A stretch of DNA of 42,816 nucleotides from an uncultured Gordonibacter sp. (lineage in GTDB: Bacteria > Actinomycetota > Coriobacteriia > Coriobacteriales > Eggerthellaceae), in assembly GCA_904420575.1 (NCBI GenBank), contig CAJFVW010000052.1:1-42816 (forward strand), in the 5' to 3' direction. Made by a program: the position numbers and the translations under genes. Of the stretch, positions 33,385-41,119 are shown piece by piece. The number at the start of each line of letters is the position of its first letter. Positions within the stretch are counted from its first letter, which is position 1. The notes under the pieces are model-generated. The model saw nothing but the letters and a program-made list of their open reading frames with translations, was not told where the DNA came from and did not search any database.

Positions 33385-35826
33385 ATGGAACGAAAAGACG
33401 AGTTCGCTCCGATGGAATTCGTGAAGGACGGCAAGCTCACCCGCCGCACCTTCGTGAAGGGAGCGGGATGGATCACCGTGGCGTCGGCCTTGGGCTTCGG
33501 CGCGGCGGGCTGCGCGCCCCAGAAGGAGGCGCCGGCGCCCGAGCCGGACGCGCAGCCGGGCGACCCGGACGAAGGCTACACCTACAAGAGCGCCTGCTGC
33601 ACGGTCAACTGCACGTCGCGCTGCCATTTGCGCGCCCGCGTCAAGGACGACCGCATCTGCGGCATCGTGCCAGGCCAGATGCCTGGCCGCGACGACTACG
33701 CGAACGCCTGCCTGCGCGGCATGGCGCTGGGGCAGCGCACGCACGACGAGGACGAGCGCGTCATGTTCCCCATGAAGCGCACGGGCGAGCGCGGCGCCGG
33801 CGAGTTCGAGCGCATCAGCTGGGACCAGGCCATCGACGAGATAGCCGCCCGCATGGAGGAGACGAAGGCGAAGCACGGCGCGCAGGCCTGCGGCTTCTAT
33901 TCGTTCACCGGCAACCTGGCCAAGCTGTCCTGGGAGGCGCCCACGCGCTTCGCCGGCACCTACGGCGCCACCACGTTCGACATCGAGGGCATCATGGGCG
34001 ACCACGGCGCGTCCATGGGCATGAGGCTGGCGTTCGGCCAGCAGCGCGGCGCGCACGACACGCGCGACTACCTGAATTCCAAGATGGTGGTGCTGTGGGG
34101 CCGCAACGTGGCCGACACGCACACCTCGGAATACCGCTACCTCGTGAAGGCGCGCGAGAACGGCGCGAAGATCGTGGTCGTGGACCCGCGCCTGTGCTCC
34201 AGCTGCGCCATCGCCGACCAGTGGATCCCCGTCAAGGCGCAGACCGACCCGGCGCTGGCCCTGGGCATGATGAACGTCATCATCGCGCACGACCTGCATG
34301 CGAAGGACTGGCTGGCCAAGAACAGCGTCGCGCCCTTCCTGGTGAAGGAGTCCGACGGCTCGTACCTCATGGACGGCGAGAAATGGCTCGTCTGGGACGA
34401 GGCGGCCGGCGCGCCGGCACCTTTCGACAAGGAAGGCGTCCAGGCGGCGCTCTCGGGCACGTTCGACGCGAACGGCGAGGCGTGCCGCACGGCGTTCGAC
34501 CACCTGGCCGACGAGGTGGCGAAGTACACGCTGGACTACACGGCCGAAATCACCGGCCTCGACCCGGACGTCATCGAGACGTTCGCCCTGGAATACGCCC
34601 AGGCGCAGCCCGCAGGCATCCGCATGGGCCAGGGCATGCAGCGCGTGTGGAACTCCCATTCGCCCTTCCGCACCGTGGCCACGCTGGCTGCCGTGGCGGG
34701 CTATATCGGCGTCGAAGGCGGCGGCGCGTCGCATGCCGGCGGCACGGCCTCCATCCGCTCCACCCCCGGCGTCACCATCCCCGCGTTCAACTACGAGGAC
34801 TGGGCGAACACGGGCGAGAACAAGGCGAACCTGGTCAAAAGCTCCACCATCTACGAGCAGATCGTCACCAAGCAGCCCTATCCGCTGGACTTCCTGTGGT
34901 TCGCGAACTCGAACTTCGTGAACATGAGCCCGGACGTCAACCGCATCGTGAACGAGGTGCTGCCCTGCGTCTCAACCATCGTGACGGTGGACCCCTACTG
35001 GACGTGGACGGCGAAGTACTCCGACTACGTGCTTCCCGCCTGCAACTACTGGGAGAAGTGGGACTTCCTCGACCGCTCGCCCTGGGTGTTCTTCGGCAGC
35101 CCTGCCGTCACGCCGGCAGGCGAGAGCAAGTCCGACGTGGAGATCATGTCGCTTCTGGCCAAGAAGGTGGGGCTGGAGGAATTCTGGAACAAGACCGACG
35201 AGGAATGGGTGCGCAGCTTCGTGAACGCCGAGCATCCCGCCTGGGAAGGCTTCGACTTCGACCAGGCCGTGGCCGACGGCATCTGGGCGCGCAAGGACGG
35301 CATCTTCGACTCCCAGATCGTCTTCGCCGACGGCGTGTTCCCCACGCCCTCCACGAAGTTCCAGCTGTACAACGACGACCTGGTCCCCTTCCAGGAAGAG
35401 GTGCCCTGCTACAAGCCCATGCTGGAGGACCCGAAGGGCGAGCTGGGGCAGAAGTACCCGCTGGTGTTCCTGCAGTACCACGACCGCCTGAACGTGCACA
35501 CGCAGCACATCCTGATAGACGCGCTGACCGCCGTGCAGGACGAGCCGCTGCTCGAGATGAACCCCGTGGACGCCCAGGCGCGCGGCATTTCCGACGGCGA
35601 CGTGGTGTCCATCAGGAACGACCGCGGCGCGTGCAAGATGCGCGTCTTCCTCACCGAGGGCATCGTCCCCGGCGCGGTGGCCACGCAGAGCGGCTGGACG
35701 CCCGACTACACCATCGAGGGCAACTACCAGATGCTCACCCACTTGACCCTCAACCCCACCGAAGAGTTCATATCGCAGACGAGCACGGCGTTCTATGACG
35801 TGCTCGTGGAAGTAGAGAAGGCGTAG
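33385..35826 (+). CDS. Tat-exported DMSO reductase-family molybdoenzyme, catalytic subunit
   Basis: 813 residues. R20-R21 (TRRTFVK) form the twin-arginine signal. C43 (AAGC) may be a weak lipobox. C72-x3-C76-x3-C80 and C109 hold the FS0 [4Fe-4S] cluster, the CxxxC spacing of DmsA-type enzymes. WDQAIDEIAARMEETK follows. The Mo ligand is probably D206 or S210 in GIMGDHGASMG. SDYVLPACNYWEKWDF and the C-terminal segment VVSIRNDRGACKMRVFLTEGIVPG belong to the cofactor-binding domains. It faces the outside of the membrane and should reduce an S-oxide, N-oxide or organic acceptor. The partner is the four-cluster protein 8 bases downstream. No membrane anchor or DmsD chaperone gene is adjacent, which is common in this bacterial group but leaves quinol coupling unexplained. 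Confidence 0.9.
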   Translation: MERKDEFAPMEFVKDGKLTRRTFVKGAGWITVASALGFGAAGCAPQKEAPAPEPDAQPGDPDEGYTYKSACCTVNCTSRCHLRARVKDDRICGIVPGQMPGRDDYANACLRGMALGQRTHDEDERVMFPMKRTGERGAGEFERISWDQAIDEIAARMEETKAKHGAQACGFYSFTGNLAKLSWEAPTRFAGTYGATTFDIEGIMGDHGASMGMRLAFGQQRGAHDTRDYLNSKMVVLWGRNVADTHTSEYRYLVKARENGAKIVVVDPRLCSSCAIADQWIPVKAQTDPALALGMMNVIIAHDLHAKDWLAKNSVAPFLVKESDGSYLMDGEKWLVWDEAAGAPAPFDKEGVQAALSGTFDANGEACRTAFDHLADEVAKYTLDYTAEITGLDPDVIETFALEYAQAQPAGIRMGQGMQRVWNSHSPFRTVATLAAVAGYIGVEGGGASHAGGTASIRSTPGVTIPAFNYEDWANTGENKANLVKSSTIYEQIVTKQPYPLDFLWFANSNFVNMSPDVNRIVNEVLPCVSTIVTVDPYWTWTAKYSDYVLPACNYWEKWDFLDRSPWVFFGSPAVTPAGESKSDVEIMSLLAKKVGLEEFWNKTDEEWVRSFVNAEHPAWEGFDFDQAVADGIWARKDGIFDSQIVFADGVFPTPSTKFQLYNDDLVPFQEEVPCYKPMLEDPKGELGQKYPLVFLQYHDRLNVHTQHILIDALTAVQDEPLLEMNPVDAQARGISDGDVVSIRNDRGACKMRVFLTEGIVPGAVATQSGWTPDYTIEGNYQMLTHLTLNPTEEFISQTSTAFYDVLVEVEKA

Positions 35827-35834
35827 GTGCGACC

Positions 35835-36398
35835 ATGACGACACAATACGGAATGCTCATCGACACGACGCGCTGCATGGGATGCCAGACCTGCGTCGTG
35901 AGCTGCAAGCTGTCGAACGCGGTGCCGGGCGACATCTACTGGGGACGCGTCGTGTCGCCCGACGGCGACCGCGTGTACCGTCCCTCCGGCACGTTCCCCA
36001 ACGTGAAGCTGGCGTTCAGGCCGGAGCTGTGCAACCACTGCGGCTCGCCCGCCTGCGTGGCCGAGTGCCCCACGGGCGCCATGCACAAGCGCGACGAGGA
36101 CGGCGTGGTGCTGTCGGACCCGGACGTGTGCATCGGATGCGGCACCTGCGTGCAGGCCTGCCCCTACGACGTGCCGCGGCTGGACGAGGAAGCCAACCGC
36201 TCTTCCAAGTGCACGCTGTGCTACGACCGCCTGGCCGCAGACAAGCTGCCGTGGTGCGTGCAGGCCTGCCCGGGCGAGGCGCGCTTCGTCGGGGACCTGA
36301 ACGACCCCGAAAGCGAGGTCGCGCGCCTCATCGCCGAGAAGGGCGCCAAGCCGATTCATGAAGACTTTGGGACTTCGCCCTCGGTCTACTACGTTTAG
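35835..36398 (+). CDS. DmsB-type four-cluster iron-sulfur subunit
   Basis: 187 residues. Sixteen cysteines lie in four groups for four [4Fe-4S] clusters: CMGCQTCVVSC, CNHCGSPACVAEC, CIGCGTCVQAC and CTLCYDRLAADKLPWCVQAC. No signal of its own, so it would be carried out by the Tat signal of the catalytic subunit. The gene begins 8 bases after the catalytic subunit's stop. It passes electrons to the Mo site. No anchor gene follows, only a terminator. Confidence 0.93.
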   Translation: MTTQYGMLIDTTRCMGCQTCVVSCKLSNAVPGDIYWGRVVSPDGDRVYRPSGTFPNVKLAFRPELCNHCGSPACVAECPTGAMHKRDEDGVVLSDPDVCIGCGTCVQACPYDVPRLDEEANRSSKCTLCYDRLAADKLPWCVQACPGEARFVGDLNDPESEVARLIAEKGAKPIHEDFGTSPSVYYV

Positions 36399-36713
36399 CG
36401 CCCCCAAGCGGCTATACTGCAATCAGACGCTGTATATACGCGCCGGTTCCCCAGGCTTCGGCTCGAGGAACCGGCCTTCGCAGAGGTCCTAGCCGCCTTC
36501 CCTCCCTCCCCTGCGGCGACGGACCCGCCACGCCGCAGAGAGCCCAAGTCTCTGCGGCGTGGTATTTTTTCGGCCACTTGGGAAGGTGTCTTCCGGCTTT
36601 GTCCCGACGTCCACCCATCTACCCACTCGAAACGCCTTGCCGCCACGAATGGACATGCGGGTTCCATGGGTGCGCAGGACAAGACGACCTTCGAACGTCT
36701 GGGAGGATCCTCG
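36399..36713. other. Gap between DmsB-like and Crp/Fnr genes
   Basis: 315 bases with no gene. It contains TATACTGCAA at 36413-36422 (a possible -10 box), a hairpin GCCGGTTCC/GGAACCGGC (36442-36450 and 36467-36475), and a strong terminator ending near 36570. A short RNA from about 36420 to 36570 is possible; otherwise this is the operon's 3' end. Confidence 0.4.
36528..36570 (+). terminator. Strong Rho-independent terminator
   Basis: A 14-bp perfect stem pairs 36528-36541 with 36549-36562, with a 7-nt loop, followed by TATTTTTT. It ends the DMSO-reductase-type operon. Confidence 0.9.
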
Positions 36714-37415
36714 TCATTCCCGTTCCAGGTACGCGATCTCGCGCAGCTTGTCCAGGTCGACCACGCGCATGCTGTTGCGACGCTTCTCGACCACCCCTTG
36801 GCTTTGCAGGCGCGAGACGGATGCGGTGACCGAGTTGCGGCTCACGCCCAGCATCTCGGCGATCTCGCCGTTGCCGTAGGGCAGCACGATGCCCTCTTCG
36901 TCCTGCGCTCCGGCCTCCTGCGCGTCGCGCGCCAACTCCAGCAGCAGCAAGGGGACGCGCTGCGCGGCCACGTAGAACGACGAATTGATGACCTCGCGCG
37001 TCTGCATGGCCAGAAGCCCGAACAGGTTGCGTACCGTCACGTCGGCGAAGTCCGGGCAGCCATGCAGCGCCTTGAAGTAGGAGTCTTTCGGGATGGCCAG
37101 AAGCAGGCTGTCCTCGCAGGCGCGCGCCGTGGTCATGGGCAGGTTGTCGTCGAGCAGGATTTGGAAGCCGAAGAACGACCCCGGCCGGTAGAAGTCGACC
37201 GACTTCTTGCGTCCCGCGCCGTCGACCGTGAACACCTCAACCAGGCCTTCCGCCAGGTAGTAATGGTTCTCGTGCGGCTCGCCCTCCCAGAAGAGCAACG
37301 CGTCCTTGGGCACCCGCTTCACCAGGTAGGAGGCATGGGCCCTCGCAAGCATGTCCTCTACGTCATGCTGCGTGGGCGCAATGCGCAACGCCTGGTTCTT
37401 CCCCGACCACGACAC
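36714..37415 (-). CDS. Crp/Fnr-family transcriptional regulator
   Basis: 233 residues from a GTG at 37415, preferred because a GAGGGGAGAGG site precedes it and the length fits the family. An ATG at 37499 is in frame but gives an Arg/Trp-rich extension. A cyclic-nucleotide-type beta barrel fills about 25-140 (KDALLFWEGEPHENHYYLAEGLVEVF, RPGSFFGFQILLDDNLPMTTARACEDSLLLAIPK). The helix-turn-helix lies at about 180-225 (YGNGEIAEMLGVSRNSVTASVSRLQSQGVV). The N-terminal cysteine cluster of Fnr is missing, so it is not an iron-sulfur oxygen sensor. It is convergent with the DMSO-reductase-type operon and may regulate it. Confidence 0.9.
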   Translation of the reverse strand: MSWSGKNQALRIAPTQHDVEDMLARAHASYLVKRVPKDALLFWEGEPHENHYYLAEGLVEVFTVDGAGRKKSVDFYRPGSFFGFQILLDDNLPMTTARACEDSLLLAIPKDSYFKALHGCPDFADVTVRNLFGLLAMQTREVINSSFYVAAQRVPLLLLELARDAQEAGAQDEEGIVLPYGNGEIAEMLGVSRNSVTASVSRLQSQGVVEKRRNSMRVVDLDKLREIAYLERE

Positions 37416-38119
37416 GGCCTCTCCCCTCGTCCACGGCCCTGGCCACCTGACCGCTGCGACCGCCCTGCGTTTTGCCAGCAACCATCCCCATTGTATCATG
37501 TTCCTACCCGCCCTCCCCGTCTTTGCCGCCCCACCGTCTCGTCAGCCTGCTCGTCCCGTCTCCCTTTGCCGCCCGGCCGTCCGGAGGGGCGGCTCGCGGC
37601 TTTTGGTTGGCAAGGCTGACCGTTATGGTCGATTTTTGGCAAGGACGACCGCTGTGGCACAGAAAACCCCGCATTCTGGCTGTTGGTACTTTCGCGACCA
37701 GGGACGATGCTTCTTCCTTTGCGGAAAACAGAATGCCAGGGCTTGAAAACCGTGCCATAGCGGTCCGCCTTGCCACCGAGAAGCCATAACGGTCCGCCTT
37801 GCCATCGGAAGGGAGCCACAGCGGTCCGCCTTGCCACCGAGAGAGAGGGCACCGCATTCCGACGAACGCGAGAAACCGTGCATCACGCTCATCCCTGCCA
37901 CCCGAGTCCGAAACCATCTTCCTCCACCCGCTCATTCCGCCCATGCCGATCCGCGCACGATTTGGCCGAAGGGCGGCCGCAACAAACCTGGGACAGGCGA
38001 TTCCGTGCGCCTTCTTGGCCTTCGAGGATGAGGCATGTACGGGAAATCAGCCGGAAAGATCAATGCGAGGCCGCGACGTCAGCCGTATGATGTCCGAAAC
38101 GTCGAAAAGGAGGAACCGG
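37416..38119. other. 704-base intergenic region with inverted repeat cluster
   Basis: No credible gene. The middle holds five copies of a ~22-base repeat in two opposed groups (37608-37836), with an extended imperfect hairpin between the groups. The right part shows nothing clear apart from the ribosome site AAAGGAGG (38106-38113) of the zinc-ribbon gene. Confidence 0.5.
37608..37836. repeat. Five-copy 22-base repeat in two inverted groups, ~29-base period
   Basis: Copies on one strand lie at 37608-37630 and 37637-37658, and inverted copies at 37754-37775, 37783-37804 and 37815-37836. Starts are 29, then 29 and 32 bases apart within groups. The shared core is CGGTCCGCCTTGCCA (or its complement with few changes). 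The inner copies extend into an imperfect arm of ~40 bases that includes GCATTCTG facing CAGAATGC. A transcript would fold into a long hairpin. Confidence 0.75.
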
Positions 38120-38311
38120 ATGGCCTGCTATCCCTGCACCCACTGCAACAAATGCGGCATGTACTCGGCGCGCGCGGCCGTGCTCTGCGCCGCCTGCGAA
38201 ACGCCCATACCCGTCGGCGCGCCACGGTGCCCTAACTGCGGCGGCAAGGCGTTCAAGACCGTCAGGCTTCCCGACGATCCCTCCATCGTGAACTTCGTGA
38301 AGAAGGCCTGA
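38120..38311 (+). CDS. Small double zinc-ribbon protein
   Basis: 63 residues. AAAGGAGG lies 6 bases before the ATG at 38120. Four CxxC motifs (C3/C6, C9/C12, C23/C26, C37/C40) can bind two metal ions, as in double zinc ribbons or rubredoxin-like knuckles. The tail LPDDPSIVNFVKKA is plain. The role is unknown, possibly nucleic acid or protein binding. It is convergent with the NarK-like gene. Confidence 0.8.
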   Translation: MACYPCTHCNKCGMYSARAAVLCAACETPIPVGAPRCPNCGGKAFKTVRLPDDPSIVNFVKKA

Positions 38312-38399
38312 CGGCTGCTTGTGCCCGCCGCCCAAAGGCAGGCCGGCCATTGCTGCCGAAGGGGCACGTCGGCAGCCGCCCTCCCCGACAGACTTCCCC

Positions 38400-39554
38400 T
38401 CAGCGCAAGGCGGCCTTGCCGGTACGGGCCCACCAGAGGGCCGTGGCCAGGCAGGCGGCTGCGCACAGGCCGAACGTCGCGAACGCGGCGCCGTAGCCGC
38501 CGGTAGCCGACAGGGACGCCTGCAAGGCGAACGGCGGGAAGAAGCCCCCCAGGCCGCCCATCATGGCCACGATCCCGTTCACCGGACCCGCCTGCGCGTG
38601 GAAATGCTGCGGGACCAGCTTGAACACCACTCCGTTGCCGATGCCGCACGCCACGCCCACCACGTAGACGCCTGCTGCGAGCATCGCCAGGTCGCGGGAG
38701 GCCAAAAGGACCAGCGCGCCCACGCTCAGCCCCGCGAAGGCGCCCGCCAGAAGGCGCATGCAGTCGAAGCGGTCGCCGAGCCACCCGCCAAGCGGCCGCA
38801 GGCCTGCGGCCACCACGATGAACGCGCCGGTGAGCACGCCCGCCGCCACGCCGTCGAGCCCGAAGTCGGACGCGAAGAAGTTGGGCAGGAACACGGTGAG
38901 CGCCACGAACGCGCCGAACGTGACGAAGTAGAAGGCGGAAAGCACCCACAGAAGCCGGCTGCCCTTGACCGCTCGCAGCTGCTCGAGCAAGGGGACGCGC
39001 ACCTTCGGCTCGGCCTTGTCGCCCAGAACCAGGTTGACCGCCGCCATGACCAGCAGCAGCACCAGGTACAGCTTGACGGTCGTCGACCAGCCCAGCTGCG
39101 ACGCGATGGCCGGGGCGCCGAACGTCGTGAGCGCCGTGCCGGCGTTGCCCAGCCCGTACACGCCGTTCACGAAGCCCTGCCGTTCCTGTGGGTAGTATTT
39201 CGGCAGCGACGTCACGCCTACGGAGAACACCGCGCCCCCGATGCCCAGGAACACTCCGCCCACGACGAGCTCCTGCCAGGTGGACGCCTCGCTGATGAAC
39301 CACACGGGGAACAGCAGCAGCACGAAGCTCGCCACGAACACGGCTCGCGCGCCTACCAGGTTCGCCCAGTATCCGAACGGGATGCGCAGCACCGATCCCA
39401 GAACTACCGGCACCGCAGTCACGAGCGCCGTCATGTCCGGCGGGATGGTGACGTCCTGTTTGATGTAGGGCAGAAGCGTCGACAGGATGACCCAAACCAT
39501 GAAACCGGCCACCAGGTCGGCCGTCTGCAAGGGCAGCTGCACCCTGTTCCCCAT
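38400..39554 (-). CDS. NarK/NNP-like MFS transporter
   Basis: 384 residues with about 11-12 helices. The ATG at 39554 has a GGGAGG site. VYGLGNAGTALTTFGAP (first half) and GIGNGVVFKLVPQHF (second half) resemble the nitrate signature regions of the nitrate/nitrite porter family. RIPFGYWANLVGAR is the MFS turn. Nitrate or nitrite transport is the family function, but no nitrate reductase gene is seen in the window, so the substrate is uncertain. Divergent from a lipoprotein gene. Confidence 0.8.
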   Translation of the reverse strand: MGNRVQLPLQTADLVAGFMVWVILSTLLPYIKQDVTIPPDMTALVTAVPVVLGSVLRIPFGYWANLVGARAVFVASFVLLLFPVWFISEASTWQELVVGGVFLGIGGAVFSVGVTSLPKYYPQERQGFVNGVYGLGNAGTALTTFGAPAIASQLGWSTTVKLYLVLLLVMAAVNLVLGDKAEPKVRVPLLEQLRAVKGSRLLWVLSAFYFVTFGAFVALTVFLPNFFASDFGLDGVAAGVLTGAFIVVAAGLRPLGGWLGDRFDCMRLLAGAFAGLSVGALVLLASRDLAMLAAGVYVVGVACGIGNGVVFKLVPQHFHAQAGPVNGIVAMMGGLGGFFPPFALQASLSATGGYGAAFATFGLCAAACLATALWWARTGKAALR

Positions 39555-39885
39555 CGTATCCTCCCGCGTCCTCGCCAGCATGGAAGAGCCCTCGTCGCGC
39601 GTTCGCAGTCGCCGCCTCGGTCGCCTGCACCGAACGCGCCCTCCCCCTCACTATCGCGCTGCCATTGTAGCGCTCCTTCATGCGAATCCTGACCAGGACG
39701 GTCGCAATCGAGGGTCTTCCCCTTTTCCCTGCAGGTCGCACGGCGGCGCGAGCACGGCGCTTTCCAGCCGCGCCACAGGGCGGCCCTTGCCTGCCCCTTG
39801 CGCCTCTCCCTTGCATCCGAGTGGACGAAGGCCGGAGGATACGGTATGCTATGCGCCAATGACCGGGAGGAACGAAAGGGGAATC
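39555..39885. promoter_or_regulatory. Divergent control region, NarK-like / lipoprotein genes
   Basis: 331 bases. Leftward, TACAAT (minus strand, 39664-39669) is a possible -10 box without a good -35. Rightward, TGGACG (39822-39827), a 17-base spacer and TATGCT (39845-39850) form a plausible promoter for the lipoprotein gene. No dyads stand out. Confidence 0.4.
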
Positions 39886-40416
39886 ATGAAAATCAAGAAG
39901 ATCGTGCTCGTGGGCGCCATGGCGGCGCTGCTCGCCTTGGGGGCCACTGCACTTGCCGGCTGCGGCGGAAAGAGCGACGCGGACGTCATCCGCGAAAGCC
40001 TGACCCAGGAGCTCGACCAGGTGAAGAACCTCGACGACGCGTTCCTGAGCGAGGTCACCGCAAGCGCCGAGACGGGCGGGCTCGACCAGTTCGGCATCGA
40101 CGCGAAGGAACTCATGAAGGCGTACTTCGGAGGCTTCGACTATCGCATCGACGACGTGACGGTCGAGGGCGACACCGCCAAGGCCACCATCACGCTCACC
40201 TGCAAGAGCTACCAAGACTACGTGGACGCCATCACCGAGGCGGCCCTGAATTCCGAAGACGAGACCGCGTTCGGAGAGAACATCATGGAAGCCGTCAACG
40301 CGATCCAGGCACGCGAGGCCGATCCGCTGGAGCTCACCTACCAGAAGGAAGGCAACACGTGGAACATCACGTCCGAAGGCCAGCAGGCGCTCTACTCCGT
40401 CTTGTTCGCGAACTAG
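39886..40416 (+). CDS. Small secreted lipoprotein, DUF5105-like
   Basis: 176 residues. A Sec signal (KKIVLVGAMAALLALGATALAGC) ends in a lipobox with C26 as the lipid site. The mature part has an acidic helical region (about 30-85) and a beta section (YRIDDVTVEGDTAKATITLTCKSY), like DUF5105-type lipoproteins of Gram-positive bacteria. The family assignment is tentative and the function unknown. GGAGG and AAGGGG lie upstream. It ends at a classical terminator. Confidence 0.85.
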   Translation: MKIKKIVLVGAMAALLALGATALAGCGGKSDADVIRESLTQELDQVKNLDDAFLSEVTASAETGGLDQFGIDAKELMKAYFGGFDYRIDDVTVEGDTAKATITLTCKSYQDYVDAITEAALNSEDETAFGENIMEAVNAIQAREADPLELTYQKEGNTWNITSEGQQALYSVLFAN

Positions 40417-40443
40417 CCGCCGATTCACGGCAACCACAGACTC

Positions 40444-40475
40444 GGGCCCGCACGGCATCGTGCGGGCCCTTCTTG
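40444..40475 (+). terminator. Rho-independent terminator of the lipoprotein gene
   Basis: GGGCCCGCACG (40444-40454) pairs with CGTGCGGGCCC (40459-40469) around GCAT and is followed by TTCTT. Confidence 0.85.
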
Positions 40476-40507
40476 CGTTTCGCGGATTACCGAACGATTA
40501 CAGAACG

Positions 40508-40535
40508 GGTGACCTTTAGGACATCGTGCTATGAT
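40508..40535 (+). promoter_or_regulatory. Possible promoter of the 24-codon gene
   Basis: TATGAT (40530-40535) with GGTGAC (40508-40513) 16 bases upstream precedes the small gene by about 50 bases. Confidence 0.4.
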
Positions 40536-40585
40536 CGTGCTGCACGAACTGCTGCTCTTTCGGCCGCGTTGCAAGGAGGAATGCG

Positions 40586-40660
40586 ATGGGTTACCTTGTT
40601 TCCTTGCTGTGCTTCGTCGGTGCCACGCTGTGCGTCACGCTCATCCGACGCCTCAACTGA
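40586..40660 (+). CDS. 24-residue hydrophobic peptide
   Basis: The frame ATG (40586) to TGA (40660) encodes MGYLVSLLCFVGATLCVTLI then RRLN: one membrane-length hydrophobic helix with a basic C-terminal end. AAGGAGG lies about 6 bases before the ATG. A possible promoter precedes it and a hairpin terminator follows 23 bases after the stop, so it looks like a complete small transcription unit. It could be a small membrane protein, a type I toxin-like peptide or a leader. No homolog is recognised. Confidence 0.6.
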   Translation: MGYLVSLLCFVGATLCVTLIRRLN

Positions 40661-40683
40661 AACACGCAAGGCGAATTGTCCGC

Positions 40684-40722
40684 GCTGCGCCCGGTCACAT
40701 GCCGGGCGCAGCTGTCTTGTTG
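40684..40722 (+). terminator. Terminator of the 24-codon gene
   Basis: GCTGCGCCCGG (40684-40694) pairs with CCGGGCGCAGC (40702-40712) around a 7-nt loop, followed by TGTCTTGTT. The T-rich end overlaps the next promoter's -35 box. Confidence 0.75.
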
Positions 40723-40747
40723 ACACTCGCGCTCATTCAATTACAAT
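40720..40747 (+). promoter_or_regulatory. Canonical sigma-70 promoter
   Basis: TTGACA (40720-40725), a 16-base spacer and TACAAT (40742-40747). The start of transcription should be near 40754, giving a long leader for the efflux gene. Confidence 0.75.
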
Positions 40748-40779
40748 CAGGGAAAACGAAGGAATGCCGCGACGGGCCA

Positions 40780-40900
40780 TGCCAGCCATGCTCGATCCCG
40801 GCGGACGGCACGCGCGCATGGCTGGCAGTCGAATGCTTTGCGGGATGCCCGCCGCACGCCGTCTGCGTCCGCAGCGGCGTGCGGCGGGCCGCAAACGGCC
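40780..40900 (+). ncRNA. Structured leader RNA candidate
   Basis: Hairpin 1: a 12-bp perfect stem pairs 40780-40791 with 40816-40827. Hairpin 2: a 15-bp perfect stem pairs 40847-40861 with 40875-40889, with an inner CTGCG/CGCAG. A third stem, GGCCG/CGGCC (40887-40891 and 40896-40900), uses bases of hairpin 2, so the two exclude each other at that point. It could be a leader controlling the pump gene or a small RNA. It matches no riboswitch class that I recognise. Confidence 0.4.
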
Positions 40901-41119
40901 GGGCACCGCATGCTGCACCCAGAAGGAGACGTGAGCAACGCACGCTTCCGAACACGGGGCGGAGCCGCCAACCGAAGGCGCTCGTGGCGACTGGGATGCC
41001 GTCAGGACAAAGGCGACGCCCGCCCGCTCTCAGCGCGCGCGTACCGAGCCTCAGTCCTGGACAAGGCTGCGACCAGGCTGGACGGCGACACGGAAAAGGA
41101 TAGGGAAACGGTTCGTTCC

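Larger units (their letters stand above)
40661..41119. other. Terminator, promoter and structured leader of the efflux gene
   Basis: 459 bases without a gene. It holds a terminator (40684-40722), a canonical promoter (40720-40747) and two strong hairpins (40780-40827 and 40847-40889) in a leader of about 365 nt before the MFS start. Confidence 0.5.

Noticed and set aside
31006-34734. Very long open frame on the minus strand across four plus-strand genes
   Set aside because: It is Arg/Ala/His-rich with no family features and spans several well-supported genes and their gaps. High GC produces such frames.
36714-37415. Calling the Crp/Fnr protein an oxygen-sensing Fnr
   Set aside because: The N-terminal cysteine cluster needed for the iron-sulfur sensor is absent.
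32900-37836. CRISPR array interpretation of the two repeat clusters
   Set aside because: There are no unique spacers of constant length between identical repeats, and no cas genes are present.
40531-41103. 190-codon open frame over the small peptide gene and the leader
   Set aside because: It crosses a terminator and a promoter, lacks a ribosome site, and has no recognisable features. The 24-codon frame inside it has a strong site.
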